A DNA stretch of 64,000 nt from Desulfosporosinus sp. Sb-LF (GTDB lineage Bacteria > Bacillota > Desulfitobacteriia > Desulfitobacteriales > Desulfitobacteriaceae), in contig NZ_SPQR01000002.1 in the NCBI RefSeq assembly GCF_004766055.1, positions 186,001 through 250,000 on the forward strand, written 5' to 3'. This document shows, piece after piece, positions 18,257 through 26,363 of this stretch (within the stretch, counting starts at the first letter, position 1; each line of letters begins with the position of its first letter). The notes beneath the pieces were generated by a model. That model searched no databases, had not been told where the DNA came from, and saw only the letters and a list, made by a program, of their open reading frames with translations. The position numbers were made by a program, and so were the translations under genes.

Positions 18257-19399
18257 ATGAAAACCCACAGAATTTTACATATCATAGGTGGCGGAGAAAT
18301 CGGCGGGGCAGAGCAGCATGTGTTATCCCTCCTCAAAGGTTTGAACCGAACTCATTTCGCCCCACATCTTATCTGCCTTACCCATGGTCCTTTCGCAGGC
18401 CTTGCGCTCGATCATCAGATTCCTACTCAGACCTTTCCAATGCGCTTCCCCCTTGACCTGTCTCCTCTTCCTAGCCTCATTCGTTGGACTCGACAACAAG
18501 GGATAACCCTTATTCATACCCACGGTTCTCGGGCCAATCTCCTCGGACGTTTGAGTGCAAAATGGATGGGTATCCCCTGTCTATCCACTGTACATAGCTC
18601 CCTGGCCCATGATTATAGTTCTACTTGGTCTGCTCGTATGGCTTTAGGACTCGACCGCTTAACCCTGCCTTTGACTTCTGGGATTATCGCCGTATCTGAA
18701 TATTTAGCAGAGGAAGTTGCTTTGAGAGGCGGCCGAAATATTGACACTATTTATAACGGCCAAAACCGCTTACTCATTAAGGATCCACATTCTGCTCGAC
18801 AACACTTCCGCGAGCAATGGGGAATTCCAACCGAAGCGCTCGTCCTCGGAACGATTGGTCGACTCCATCCCACTAAAGGACAAACTTATCTTATTAAAGC
18901 CGCTATGCGAATGCGTTTAACCTTTCCAAGCCTTCATCTTTTGTTAATCGGAGAAGGTCCACTCCATCAAGACCTAGAACTCGAGCTTGAACGCAATTCC
19001 ATTCCCTACACCCTAACCGGATACCTTTCCAATGCTTATGAAGCCCTACCTGCCATGGACCTTTTTGTTCTACCGTCTATTAGTGAAGGTATGGGGTTAG
19101 TCCTCCTCGAAGCGATGCAGGCCGGAGTTCCGATTGTTGCCAGTGCTGTCGGAGGAATCCCAGAAGTTGTCCGCTCTGGAAAAGATGGACTACTTGTTCC
19201 TCCCCGTGATGTAACAGGTTTTTCCGAAGCGTGCACTTCCATTCTCAAAAATCCCGATTTATCGAAATCCCTTGTTCGTTCCGGCCAAAGCCGCTGGTCC
19301 ATGTTTTCTATTGAAAATATGATCTTAAAAACCGAACAAGTCTACACTCGTTTACTTACTAAAGCTATTCCGCCTGCCAAAAAAATATCCAACATTTAA
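18257..19399 (+). CDS. GT4-family glycosyltransferase
   Basis: This is the only plus-strand gene seen. The 380-residue product is a GT-B glycosyltransferase of family 4, which transfers a sugar from a nucleotide sugar. [14 protein letters not shown] near residue 16 is the N-terminal acceptor-side motif; [16 protein letters not shown] near 210 and the EX7E-type site [20 protein letters not shown] near 275-295 form the donor site. ATG 18257 follows GAAGGGAAG. It is divergent from fabZ and convergent with tagA-like gene, with a shared terminator between. The neighbours suggest a lipid-linked or surface glycan, but the sugar is unknown. Confidence 0.88.
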   Translation: MKTHRILHIIGGGEIGGAEQHVLSLLKGLNRTHFAPHLICLTHGPFAGLALDHQIPTQTFPMRFPLDLSPLPSLIRWTRQQGITLIHTHGSRANLLGRLSAKWMGIPCLSTVHSSLAHDYSSTWSARMALGLDRLTLPLTSGIIAVSEYLAEEVALRGGRNIDTIYNGQNRLLIKDPHSARQHFREQWGIPTEALVLGTIGRLHPTKGQTYLIKAAMRMRLTFPSLHLLLIGEGPLHQDLELELERNSIPYTLTGYLSNAYEALPAMDLFVLPSISEGMGLVLLEAMQAGVPIVASAVGGIPEVVRSGKDGLLVPPRDVTGFSEACTSILKNPDLSKSLVRSGQSRWSMFSIENMILKTEQVYTRLLTKAIPPAKKISNI

Positions 19400-19432
19400 C
19401 AAAGGTTTTCTCCACATTCGAGGAATTCCCAA

Positions 19433-19471
19433 AAAGAGGATTATTCACCATTTAGGCGAATAATCCTCTTT
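19433..19471. terminator. Bidirectional terminator between convergent genes
   Basis: Perfect 14-base arms (19433-19446 and 19458-19471) enclose an 11-base loop. The plus side runs into TTTGTCTTT and the minus side into TTTTT, so it can end both the glycosyltransferase and the tagA-like gene. Confidence 0.9.
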
Positions 19472-19508
19472 GTCTTTACTGTGCTTCTTTATGCAACAGC
19501 TTTGGTCT

Positions 19509-20249
19509 TCATCCTTCACTCTTGCAACTATTCTTTAAATTAACTTGATGCCAAAGTACCTTTAAAACAAAACGTGGTAACACGGTTTGGCGTTTCCAGC
19601 GCCAGGGTTCTTTCCACAAGCGATAGAGCCACTCCACATGAAGTTCTTGAATGCGTTTTGGCGCGCGAATAACTGTCCCGGCGAGCGCATCGAAACTTCC
19701 ACCTACCCCTATACTGACCGTTGCTAATCCTGGATGCTCCTCAATCCAATATTCCTGATGTGGAGCCCCCATTCCAACAAGCAACACATCAGGTTGAAAA
19801 CTCCGAATCTTTTCTAACACGAAAGGCTCTTCAGCCAAACTAAAGTATCCGTGAAGGGCTTCTAAAATAATCCCAGAGTGTTCCCGGCAAACTCGATTCG
19901 CCGCCTGTTCGGCAACGCCTGGTTTCCCACCCAGAAATAAAATCCGCCATTTCCCCGCATCAGCCGCTGGGAAGAGGGCCTGAACTAGATCAATCCCGGT
20001 CACTCGCTCTTGAACTGAAGTACCTAACCGTCGGGCAGCCCAAACCACCCCAATACCATCCGCGGTAACTATATCTGCAGAATTAATAAGCTTTTTTAGC
20101 CGTTGGTTACGATCTGAGGCATAGATCATTTCTGGATTAGCGGTGACCACCCGCATTGGAGCCCGATTTTCTACTGCTTGACGAATCTGCTCTACTGTTT
20201 CCTGCATAGAATATGTGTCTATGGTAACTCCAAGAATGTTGGCTTTCAT
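19509..20249 (-). CDS. WecG/TagA/CpsF-family glycosyltransferase (GT26)
   Basis: Members transfer N-acetylmannosamine(-uronate) to a lipid-linked GlcNAc, a committed step in wall teichoic acid or enterobacterial common antigen. The 246-residue product has the family motifs ANPEMIYASDRNQRLKKLI near residue 37, DGIGVVWAARRLG with the catalytic Asp region near 64, and GMGAPHQEYWIEEH near 160. A basic C-terminal tail (WRWKRQTVLPRFVLKVLW) fits membrane association. ATG 20249 lies 27 bases after mbl. UDP-GlcNAc 2-epimerase, the source of UDP-ManNAc, is in the same window (33611-34738), which supports a ManNAc donor. Confidence 0.9.
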   Translation of the reverse strand: MKANILGVTIDTYSMQETVEQIRQAVENRAPMRVVTANPEMIYASDRNQRLKKLINSADIVTADGIGVVWAARRLGTSVQERVTGIDLVQALFPAADAGKWRILFLGGKPGVAEQAANRVCREHSGIILEALHGYFSLAEEPFVLEKIRSFQPDVLLVGMGAPHQEYWIEEHPGLATVSIGVGGSFDALAGTVIRAPKRIQELHVEWLYRLWKEPWRWKRQTVLPRFVLKVLWHQVNLKNSCKSEG

Positions 20250-20275
20250 AGATGATCCTCTCTAATTCTCTAATG

Positions 20276-21259
20276 CTAAAAACCAGCATCCAATACCTTA
20301 CCCGTACCAAGAGCCACGCAAGAAATCGGATCCTCGGCTAGACTAACCGGTAAACCTGTCTCGCGAGACAGACGAATGTCAAAGCCGTACATTAAAGCGC
20401 CCCCTCCTGTCATAACAATTCCTTTGTCGAGTATGTCAGAGGATAATTCTGGTGGAGTTCTTTCGAGAACTTCTTTAACTCCAACGACGATCGCCTCAAC
20501 GGATTCCTCAAGCGCAACATAACACTCTTGAGAATTGACCTTGATAGTTTTGGGCAAGCCTGTAATCAAATCACGCCCGCGTATATCTATCTCCGCTGAT
20601 GGACGGCCCTCTGGAATTGCCGAACCGACTGCCATCTTAATTTCTTCAGCGGTACGTTCTCCAATCATGAGATTATGCTCCCGTCGAATATATCTACTAA
20701 TCGCCTCATCAAATTTATCCCCGCCTACCCGAAGACTTCGTTTTGCCACTATACCATTTAGCGAGAGGACTGCAATATCCGTTGTTCCCCCACCAATATC
20801 TACGACGAGATTTCCATTCGGCCCAAAAATATCCAGTCCTGCCCCGAGTGCCGCAGCATACGGTTCTTCTACTACCTTGACATCCCTAGCTCCTGCCTGA
20901 TAAGCCGCCTGTTTAACTGCCCGTTGTTCAACTTCTGTTACTCCGGACGGAATACAAACTACGACACGCGTTTTGAAAAAGGGCCAGCGCTTAGCACCTG
21001 CTTTCTCAAGAAAATATTTAAGCATTAGTTCTGTGGTCTGATAATCCGCGATTACTCCATCACGCATCGGGCGCACAGCCACGATATTCCCCGGAGTCCT
21101 GCCAATCATTAACCTTGCTTCTTCTCCCACAGCAATTCGTTTATTTGTATTGCGATCAAACGCAATAACAGAGGGCTCATGTAACACAATTCCCTTTCCT
21201 TTGGCATAAACCAAGACACTTGCTGTACCCAAATCTATTCCTAATTCAATTCCAAACAT
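20276..21259 (-). CDS. mbl: Actin-like cell-shape protein Mbl/MreB
   Basis: This bacterial actin forms membrane-bound filaments that steer peptidoglycan synthesis along the cell cylinder. The 327-residue product shows phosphate 1 motif GIDLGTASVLVY, phosphate 2 motif VVDIGGGTTDIAVLS near residue 155 and the adenosine motif VMTGGGALMYGFD near 285. I start at ATG 21259 (MFGIELGIDLG); the upstream codons do not belong to the family. The gene order spoIIID-mbl is the Bacillus order, so I use mbl rather than mreB. No mreC or mreD is adjacent, also as for mbl. Confidence 0.92.
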   Translation of the reverse strand: MFGIELGIDLGTASVLVYAKGKGIVLHEPSVIAFDRNTNKRIAVGEEARLMIGRTPGNIVAVRPMRDGVIADYQTTELMLKYFLEKAGAKRWPFFKTRVVVCIPSGVTEVEQRAVKQAAYQAGARDVKVVEEPYAAALGAGLDIFGPNGNLVVDIGGGTTDIAVLSLNGIVAKRSLRVGGDKFDEAISRYIRREHNLMIGERTAEEIKMAVGSAIPEGRPSAEIDIRGRDLITGLPKTIKVNSQECYVALEESVEAIVVGVKEVLERTPPELSSDILDKGIVMTGGGALMYGFDIRLSRETGLPVSLAEDPISCVALGTGKVLDAGF

Positions 21260-21318
21260 TAGTGGAGGTACCCCTTTCGTCATCATAGCTTGTCCATCTT
21301 GATATTAATATATAAACA

Positions 21319-21353
21319 AATAGCATAATCTCCCTTACGGGAGATTCGCTATT
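21319..21353 (-). terminator. Hairpin between spoIIID and mbl
   Basis: Nested arms AATAGC/GCTATT (21319-21324, 21348-21353) and AATCTCCC/GGGAGATT (21327-21334, 21339-21346) close on a four-base loop; TTTGTTTATATA follows on the minus strand. It is likely a partial terminator of spoIIID. Confidence 0.65.
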
Positions 21354-21469
21354 AAAGTTTGGTACTAAATTTCATTCGTGATTTAATCGCTAATCCCTTT
21401 TGTAGATACAAATTTTTTCGCATATTTTCTTGCAAATTTTTTGGTTACTTTTAATTAGTATCTTAACTT

Positions 21470-21718
21470 CTAATTTTCCTGGTATTTTTTCCGAGTTGCC
21501 TCTCCTCCCCGAATATGTCGTTCTGCCTTGTTAGTCTCCAAAATATGCTTTACTTCCATGGATAGCTTCTCATTGACCAAGGGTAAGCGTTCCGTTACAT
21601 CTTTATGTACAGTACTCTTGCTAACACCGAAAACATCAGCCGTTTGCCGGACCGTTGCACTCGATTCCAAAATGTAAGTCCCAATATCAAGCACCCGTTT
21701 TCGTATATATTCTTGCAC
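21470..21718 (-). CDS. spoIIID: Sporulation transcription factor SpoIIID
   Basis: SpoIIID is the small DNA-binding protein that switches mother-cell genes on and off during the sigma-E to sigma-K phase of sporulation. The 82-residue product has the helix-turn-helix TVRQTADVFGVSKSTVHKDV (about residues 22-41) and a basic C-terminal tail (RHIRGGEATRKKYQEN) that makes additional DNA contacts. I start at GTG 21718 behind GGAGGG; codons upstream of it are not family-like. It lies between the spoIIQ-like gene and mbl, as in Bacillus, with two terminators upstream and one downstream. Confidence 0.95.
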   Translation of the reverse strand: MQEYIRKRVLDIGTYILESSATVRQTADVFGVSKSTVHKDVTERLPLVNEKLSMEVKHILETNKAERHIRGGEATRKKYQEN

Positions 21719-21769
21719 GTCAGAGCCCTCCTTCGTCCACAAGTGTAGTACATTTATATGCGTGCTCAA

Positions 21770-21797
21770 TAAAAAAAGACATCCATAAAGAATGTCC
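21770..21797 (-). terminator. Second terminator upstream of spoIIID
   Basis: On the minus strand GACATTC (21796-21790) pairs with GGATGTC (21784-21778) with a G-U pair, followed by a run of seven U. It lies 50 bases upstream of the spoIIID start and repeats the AAAGACATCC motif of the neighbouring terminator, as if duplicated. Confidence 0.65.
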
Positions 21798-21846
21798 CCT
21801 AATTGGTAAATGCTGTGTATTAATTTAGCTGATTGTCATGGTTCAA

Positions 21847-21871
21847 AAAGACATCCTCAAAGGATGTCTTT
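21847..21871 (-). terminator. Terminator after the spoIIQ-like gene
   Basis: Perfect 11-base arms AAAGACATCCT and AGGATGTCTTT enclose a three-base loop; the minus strand continues with U residues. It lies 23 bases after the stop codon of the spoIIQ-like gene. Confidence 0.85.
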
Positions 21872-21893
21872 ACACGGAAAACTATTGTGCGCT

Positions 21894-22604
21894 TTAGTTT
21901 TTAAGTTCTAGCCCCTGTACCTTGTCACCATGCCAAACCTCGTAATGAAGTTGGGGTTGATCGCTTAACCCCTCTGCTCCAGGAAAAAATCCGACTTGTC
22001 CGATCCTTTCCAAGGTCTCTATTGTCTCACCATTGTTGACACTGAGGTTATCTAAACCTCCGTACGTGACCAGCCATCCACCGCCACAGTCTAGGGTCAC
22101 CTTCTGCCCTAGAATGGGATCCTGCCCCGCAAAAATAACTTTTCCTCCGTGAGTAGCTCTGATTATCGTTCCTTCCGGTTCAGCGTAATCCATTCCCCCA
22201 TGAAAAAGATAGTTATCAAGGACTTCGAAATAATAATTTCCTATGCCCCGAAATACCTTCCCCTTCACCGGGCTGGGAAAGTCTTTAATAGACAATTCTG
22301 ATTCGACTAAGTCCGCCTTGAGTGATAATTTCTTTTCTTCACTGCTACCTTGACTCATATTGTCAGCAATTGTCTGTTCTTCTGTCTGTGTCGAAAGCTC
22401 GGTTTTTTTTCCGTCCCTCGTTTCTCCTTGTACACTCACTGGCACTTTTGCTGAAACCGTTCGCACTGTTTCCACTGTTTGAACTTTCTCTTGGGCAGAC
22501 TCGTATAAGACACTTTGATACCCAATGCAAAGGATTAACCCTCCTACTAAAAAGGAACTCGTCCAAACTAAAATCCAGCTTTTATCCCATTTTCGTATGT
22601 TCAT
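21894..22604 (-). CDS. SpoIIQ-like M23-family protein
   Basis: The position (spoIID, this gene, spoIIID, mbl) is that of Bacillus spoIIQ, the forespore membrane protein that forms the SpoIIQ-SpoIIIA channel across the septum. One membrane segment lies near residues 10-30, followed by a variable linker and a LytM/M23 domain from about 105. The zinc-ligand motif HGGMD is present, but the usual HxH is QLH (PQLHYEV), so the catalytic first His is lost while the likely zinc ligand remains. The start is GTG 22613 or ATG 22604; I prefer ATG behind AGAGGTGA. A sigma-F-like promoter lies upstream. Confidence 0.85.
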   Translation of the reverse strand: MNIRKWDKSWILVWTSSFLVGGLILCIGYQSVLYESAQEKVQTVETVRTVSAKVPVSVQGETRDGKKTELSTQTEEQTIADNMSQGSSEEKKLSLKADLVESELSIKDFPSPVKGKVFRGIGNYYFEVLDNYLFHGGMDYAEPEGTIIRATHGGKVIFAGQDPILGQKVTLDCGGGWLVTYGGLDNLSVNNGETIETLERIGQVGFFPGAEGLSDQPQLHYEVWHGDKVQGLELKN

Positions 22605-22623
22605 TCGACTCACCTCTAACCTC

Positions 22624-22653
22624 TAGCCTTGCCGAATGATGCAGCTTTTAGAC
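22624..22653 (-). promoter_or_regulatory. Candidate sigma-F promoter of spoIIQ-like gene
   Basis: GTCTA (22653-22649), a 15-base spacer and GGCAAGGCTA (22633-22624) on the minus strand fit the forespore consensus GYWTA-N15-GGNRANANTR with one mismatch in each half. Bacillus spoIIQ is transcribed by sigma-F, which agrees. Confidence 0.4.
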
Positions 22654-22683
22654 TCTTCGAGCACACTGAAATTAACTCCTTGC

Positions 22684-23625
22684 TTATTGCTTATGCCCCA
22701 ACAACATAAGCTTCGTGCCTGGGTAATAATGATCAAGAATCTCTTCCACTTTCTTATTCCCTTTTGCCAAATCATTGGCTCCCCATTGCGACATTCCTAC
22801 AGCATGCCCATTACCATACGTCGTTATAGTAATGTGCTCCGGTTGGACTACCCATTCGATATCCGTTGAAGAAAGTCCTAGCAATTTTCGCAGTTGAGTT
22901 GCAGGATACACATTGCCCAGCACTCGAACATTCTTGGCCCTTCCCACCGCGGTTCTTTCTAAAATCATAAAATCCCCTAATGTAAATGAACTCGCTGGTC
23001 TCACGATCCCCAACTTTTTATAGATCTCTTGAGGAGTAAATGAAACGCTTTTAATATAGCGTTGTAAGTTTTCTTCGCCCGAACTTACGTTTAGCAAATA
23101 TGGACGAGGAGAACTCCACACTTCCTCTGACCGCTCTGTTGGCTTTCTTCCGCTACTACTATGGTAATATGCCTCAATATATTCCCCGTTGGTCACAAGG
23201 ACCTTCCCGTATGTTTCTGTCACGGCCTTTTGTATCTTTCCTCGATAACGCCAGTAATTTAGCCATCCCCAATTGTTCCTCATTTGCGCCTCAGAAAACC
23301 AAGCCTGCGTTTGCACGGTAGTATCCACATCATATCCGCCCTCTTGCAAATTACCTAAACTTAATCGTCTAGCTGCATAGGTCCGTGCAGCTATAGCCTG
23401 AGCCTTTAGGGCCTCCACCTCGAATTCTGCTGGCATTTCAGCTGCCACAACCCCCAACAAATAGTCTTCAAGTGGAAACTTCTTAACTTCCCCATTTGGC
23501 ATCAGAACACGGATTTGCACATCTTCACTCATGACCTTCTCCTTTTGCCAACGCAAAACGCTCCATGGAATTATCAAAGCAATACTAATGGATAACACAA
23601 TGAGCCATACCCACTCTTTTTTCAT
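22684..23625 (-). CDS. spoIID: Stage II sporulation protein D
   Basis: SpoIID is a lytic transglycosylase that, with SpoIIM and SpoIIP, thins septal peptidoglycan and drives forespore engulfment from the mother cell. The 313-residue product has one N-terminal membrane segment (residues 5-23), the DYLLGVVAAEMPAEFEVEALKAQAIAARTYA signature near 53-83 that includes the catalytic Glu (AAEMP), and the C-terminal GHAVGMSQWGANDLAKG motif near 275. ATG 23625 lies behind GGAGGG. It sits after murA and before the spoIIQ-like gene as in Bacillus, with a sigma-E-like promoter in front. Confidence 0.96.
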   Translation of the reverse strand: MKKEWVWLIVLSISIALIIPWSVLRWQKEKVMSEDVQIRVLMPNGEVKKFPLEDYLLGVVAAEMPAEFEVEALKAQAIAARTYAARRLSLGNLQEGGYDVDTTVQTQAWFSEAQMRNNWGWLNYWRYRGKIQKAVTETYGKVLVTNGEYIEAYYHSSSGRKPTERSEEVWSSPRPYLLNVSSGEENLQRYIKSVSFTPQEIYKKLGIVRPASSFTLGDFMILERTAVGRAKNVRVLGNVYPATQLRKLLGLSSTDIEWVVQPEHITITTYGNGHAVGMSQWGANDLAKGNKKVEEILDHYYPGTKLMLLGHKQ

Positions 23626-23655
23626 GAACCCTCCTGCGGTACGAGCTTTTTCTAA

Positions 23656-23684
23656 AATCTATGCAGAAGGGATTTAGATTATGA
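23656..23684 (-). promoter_or_regulatory. Candidate sigma-E promoter of spoIID
   Basis: TCATAAT (23684-23678), 14 bases, then CATAGATT (23663-23656) on the minus strand resemble the mother-cell sigma-E elements (-35 ATA-rich, -10 CATANANT). Bacillus spoIID is sigma-E dependent. The -35 half is weak. Confidence 0.4.
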
Positions 23685-23690
23685 AATACA

Positions 23691-23731
23691 AAAAGGAACA
23701 AGGAGTAGTTAATCTACTTCTTGTTCCTTTT
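23691..23731. terminator. Bidirectional terminator upstream of spoIID
   Basis: Eighteen-base arms (23691-23708 and 23714-23731) around a five-base loop end in U-runs on both strands (TTTTTGTATTT on the minus strand). The single imperfect pair is G-U on the plus strand and A-C on the minus strand. On the minus strand it would end the murA transcript after repeat copy B. Confidence 0.75.
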
Positions 23732-23773
23732 CTATCCCATAGAAATCTCAAGAACACTGCACAATGTAGCAAA

Positions 23774-23815
23774 AGGACGTTCTTGGCTAGCGATTATGCT
23801 AGTTAAGAACGTCCT
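23774..23815. other. Long isolated hairpin between murA and spoIID
   Basis: Eighteen-base arms (23774-23791, 23798-23815) enclose a six-base loop. The two imperfect positions are G-U pairs if transcribed on the plus strand and A-C mismatches on the minus strand. No U-run follows on either side, so this is not a simple terminator. Confidence 0.6.
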
Positions 23816-23829
23816 ACTCAAACCAACTT

Positions 23830-24075
23830 TGCTTTAGCGCTTACGCAACAGCCCCCGAGCGCCTATCGTCGTTCCAAGCCCCCGTCGACCCAAGTCCAGA
23901 GGAAGTTTCTTAGCTTAGATAGGCACGTGAGCGGAATCGCGTCAATGAGCGCAAACGATAAAGCGTAAAGAAACACCGCCAAGGATGGCAAGGGACGGCG
24001 CACACGCAGAACTACCTGGAAGTTTTGTGTTTTAGCGTCAAGCGAATACATAGAGCGAGTACGAACGCGCTAAGA
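23830..24075. repeat. Structured intergenic repeat, copy B
   Basis: About 245 bases between murA and spoIID with no credible gene. It contains GACCCAAGTCCAG (23887-23899) and CAAGGATGGCA (23980-23990), identical to copy A, and CCCCCGTCGACCC (23879-23891), AAGTTTCT and GCTTAGATAG (23913-23922), identical to copy C read on the other strand. Fold-back arms include GCCTATC/GATAGGC (about 23861-23923) and an 11-base stem GTGTTTTAGCG/CGCTAAGACAC (about 24027-24080) with one G-U pair. The order of the shared cores is the same in all copies. Confidence 0.75.
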
Positions 24076-24089
24076 CACTGACTCTCTCT

Positions 24090-25340
24090 CTAATCACCGC
24101 GAACTATATTAGCCCCTAAGCGAGAAAGTTTCTCCTCCACCTTCTCATAACCACGATCTATGTGATGAATCCCTCGAATATCCGTTGTCCCCTCAGCTGT
24201 CAATGCCGCTAGTATTAAAGCGGCTCCAGCTCGTAAGTCTGTCGCTGTTACAGGAGCCGCATTAAGTTGCTGTATCCCATGAACTATGGCACTCCGTCCT
24301 TCAATCTTGATGTCCGCTCCCATGCGTTTTAGCTCATCTACGTGCATAAAGCGGTTTTCAAAGACCGTCTCTGTGATTAAACCGGTGCCACCCGATCGTG
24401 TGAGAAACGCCATAAAGGGTGCCTGTAGATCCGTAGGAAATCCAGGATGAACCTGAGTTTTGATATCCACCGCATTATAGGCACCATCTCTCCTAATGCG
24501 GATCCCGTCCCCTTCTTCCACCATGTGTATTCCAGCCTCTTCCATCTTGGCAATCAAGGGTTTCAAATGGTCGGCAATAATATTTTGAACCAAGACATCG
24601 CCGCCCGTTGCTGCTACCATTAGTAAATAGCTTCCTGCCTCGATACGATCTGGGATCACAGTGTGAGTGGTGCCGTGAAACTCTCGAACTCCTTCAATAT
24701 GAATAATGCTTGTGCCCGCGCCACGCACTTTTCCTCCCATCTCGTTCAGAAAGGTTGCCAGGTCGACAATTTCTGGCTCTTGGGCTGCATTTTCTATGAG
24801 CGTAGTCCCTTGGGCCATTGCAGCAGCCATCATTATATTTTCTGTGGCTCCAACACTTGGATAATCGAGGTATATTCGGGCTCCCTTTAGACCCTTTGAG
24901 GATACATCTAAAAATCCATGATCCATTTTGACTTCGGCCCCTAAGGCTTCCAAACCCTTCAAATGCCAATTAATGGGACGCGAACCTATGGCACATCCCC
25001 CTGGATGGCAAATACGAACATGTCCCTTGCGGGCCAGTAACGGTCCCATTGTGACAATCGACGCTCTCATCTGAGAAACAAGGTCATACGGAGCCTCAAT
25101 ACTATCTATCTCACGGGCATGGATTTTTAGAGTTGAACCGCTACGCTCAACCGTTGCACCCAAAGCCGAAATAACCTGATTCATCACATTGACATCCAAT
25201 AGATCTGGAGCGTCATCTAGTTGAACGGGTTCGGCACATAGCAAACTTGCCGCTATAATGGGAAGTACGGCATTCTTTGCCCCACTTACTGTGATCGTCC
25301 CTTCCAGTGCTTTTCCACCTGTAATTGAAAGCTTACTCAA
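24090..25340 (-). CDS. murA: UDP-N-acetylglucosamine 1-carboxyvinyltransferase
   Basis: MurA adds enolpyruvate to UDP-GlcNAc, the first committed step of peptidoglycan synthesis in the cytoplasm and the target of fosfomycin. The 416-residue product has the substrate-binding KNAVLPI motif (Lys 22) and the catalytic, fosfomycin-sensitive Cys 116 within CHPGGCAIGSRP. TDLRAGAALILAAL near 365 is the family C-terminal motif. Length is normal. It follows the ywmB-like gene by 113 bases and precedes spoIID, the Bacillus order for murAA. No second murA is in the window. Confidence 0.97.
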   Translation of the reverse strand: MSKLSITGGKALEGTITVSGAKNAVLPIIAASLLCAEPVQLDDAPDLLDVNVMNQVISALGATVERSGSTLKIHAREIDSIEAPYDLVSQMRASIVTMGPLLARKGHVRICHPGGCAIGSRPINWHLKGLEALGAEVKMDHGFLDVSSKGLKGARIYLDYPSVGATENIMMAAAMAQGTTLIENAAQEPEIVDLATFLNEMGGKVRGAGTSIIHIEGVREFHGTTHTVIPDRIEAGSYLLMVAATGGDVLVQNIIADHLKPLIAKMEEAGIHMVEEGDGIRIRRDGAYNAVDIKTQVHPGFPTDLQAPFMAFLTRSGGTGLITETVFENRFMHVDELKRMGADIKIEGRSAIVHGIQQLNAAPVTATDLRAGAALILAALTAEGTTDIRGIHHIDRGYEKVEEKLSRLGANIVRGD

Positions 25341-25453
25341 ATTCTGAAGACACCCCCTGTCCTAGTCTTAATTATTTGTTCCAGACTAGCTACTATTCTC
25401 TTTGCATAGTCAATATTCCTGCTTAATTTCGACTTTTTTCCTGAAATAGTACG

Positions 25454-26116
25454 CTAGAACTCTTCCAACAATGCAGGAATGGCTAAGACAGTTTGCCCGT
25501 TAGTGCTCTTCCCACGACTAAGTAGTTGTATGTTAATCCGGTCTTGACCGGCCATGACACTCGTTTTCAAATTGCTTTGATAGGCAGCTATAGAAACCAT
25601 GTTATCTGAGAGTGTCCATTGAACCGGAAGAGCATTGGTCTGGCTGAAATAAGCAGATATATCCATTGCCTGCGAAACCCGCTCATCTAAATAGAGCCGT
25701 CCACCTTGTTTATCAAGCTGTTGAGCCATAGTAGTATACCACGAATACAGATTTCGTTCTTGTTTTTTATCTATAAGATGATGCCCTGAGAGAGTCACTG
25801 CTACATTTCCACTGGTGGTCTGTAGCTCTTTGTAGACCCATTTCCAACCTGGCATCGGTCGTTGTGTCAAAATTTCAAGTGGTACATTTCCATTTTCAAA
25901 CCATAAAGTAATACTAACCTCAGCGTCCTTCGCAAGAATGGACCCCGAATTCAGGAGCAAAGGCACTGCCGAAAGTGAGAGCTTTGCATCGTCTTTTGAC
26001 GACATCCACCCCCCTTGTGTACAAGCCCCCAAACCACTAAGTAGTAAACTAGCAATCAATGTTATCCAAAGAATTCTATAGAAACCGGATTTTGGCACTA
26101 CTAAGCCAGTAAGCAT
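25454..26116 (-). CDS. YwmB-like putative lipoprotein
   Basis: The 220-residue product starts with a hydrophobic signal ending in LLSGLGAC, which may be a lipoprotein site or an ordinary signal peptide. The rest is a soluble alpha/beta domain with alternating strands (AEVSITLWFENGN, GNVAVTLSGHHL). The position between the ATP synthase operon and murA, and the size, match Bacillus ywmB, whose family has a TATA-box-binding-protein-like fold and no firm function. I start at ATG 26116 behind AGAGG; the longer frame would place 37 hydrophilic residues before the signal. Family assignment rests mainly on position. Confidence 0.7.
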   Translation of the reverse strand: MLTGLVVPKSGFYRILWITLIASLLLSGLGACTQGGWMSSKDDAKLSLSAVPLLLNSGSILAKDAEVSITLWFENGNVPLEILTQRPMPGWKWVYKELQTTSGNVAVTLSGHHLIDKKQERNLYSWYTTMAQQLDKQGGRLYLDERVSQAMDISAYFSQTNALPVQWTLSDNMVSIAAYQSNLKTSVMAGQDRINIQLLSRGKSTNGQTVLAIPALLEEF

Positions 26117-26304
26117 GTCGAAAACCTCTTTCTCAATCTCTATGGGCTTAGCTGTAGCATTACCAAATAGTGAGAAAGCTAACATACTTACCTCAGGAAA
26201 GTTTAAGGAATTTCCATGAAACAGCAATTTATACTCAAAGGAAAAGTACTAGTTGCTATACAACAATTGTTACCAGACTATTATAAGTCTTCTCGTATAA
26301 AAAG

Positions 26305-26334
26305 AAAAAAGGCCTTGACAAAAGGGCCTTTTTT
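26305..26334 (-). terminator. Terminator of the ATP synthase operon
   Basis: AAAAAAGGCC (26305-26314) and GGCCTTTTTT (26325-26334) pair fully around a ten-base loop, 30 bases after the atpC stop, with U-runs on both strands. Confidence 0.88.
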
Positions 26335-26363
26335 CTCAGTATAAAAATACGCCTAAAATGTGC

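Noticed and set aside
5488-24075. Insertion sequences or transposase remnants as the source of the repeats
   Set aside because: No frame in or near the copies resembles a transposase and no target-site duplication could be defined; the copies differ too much in length.
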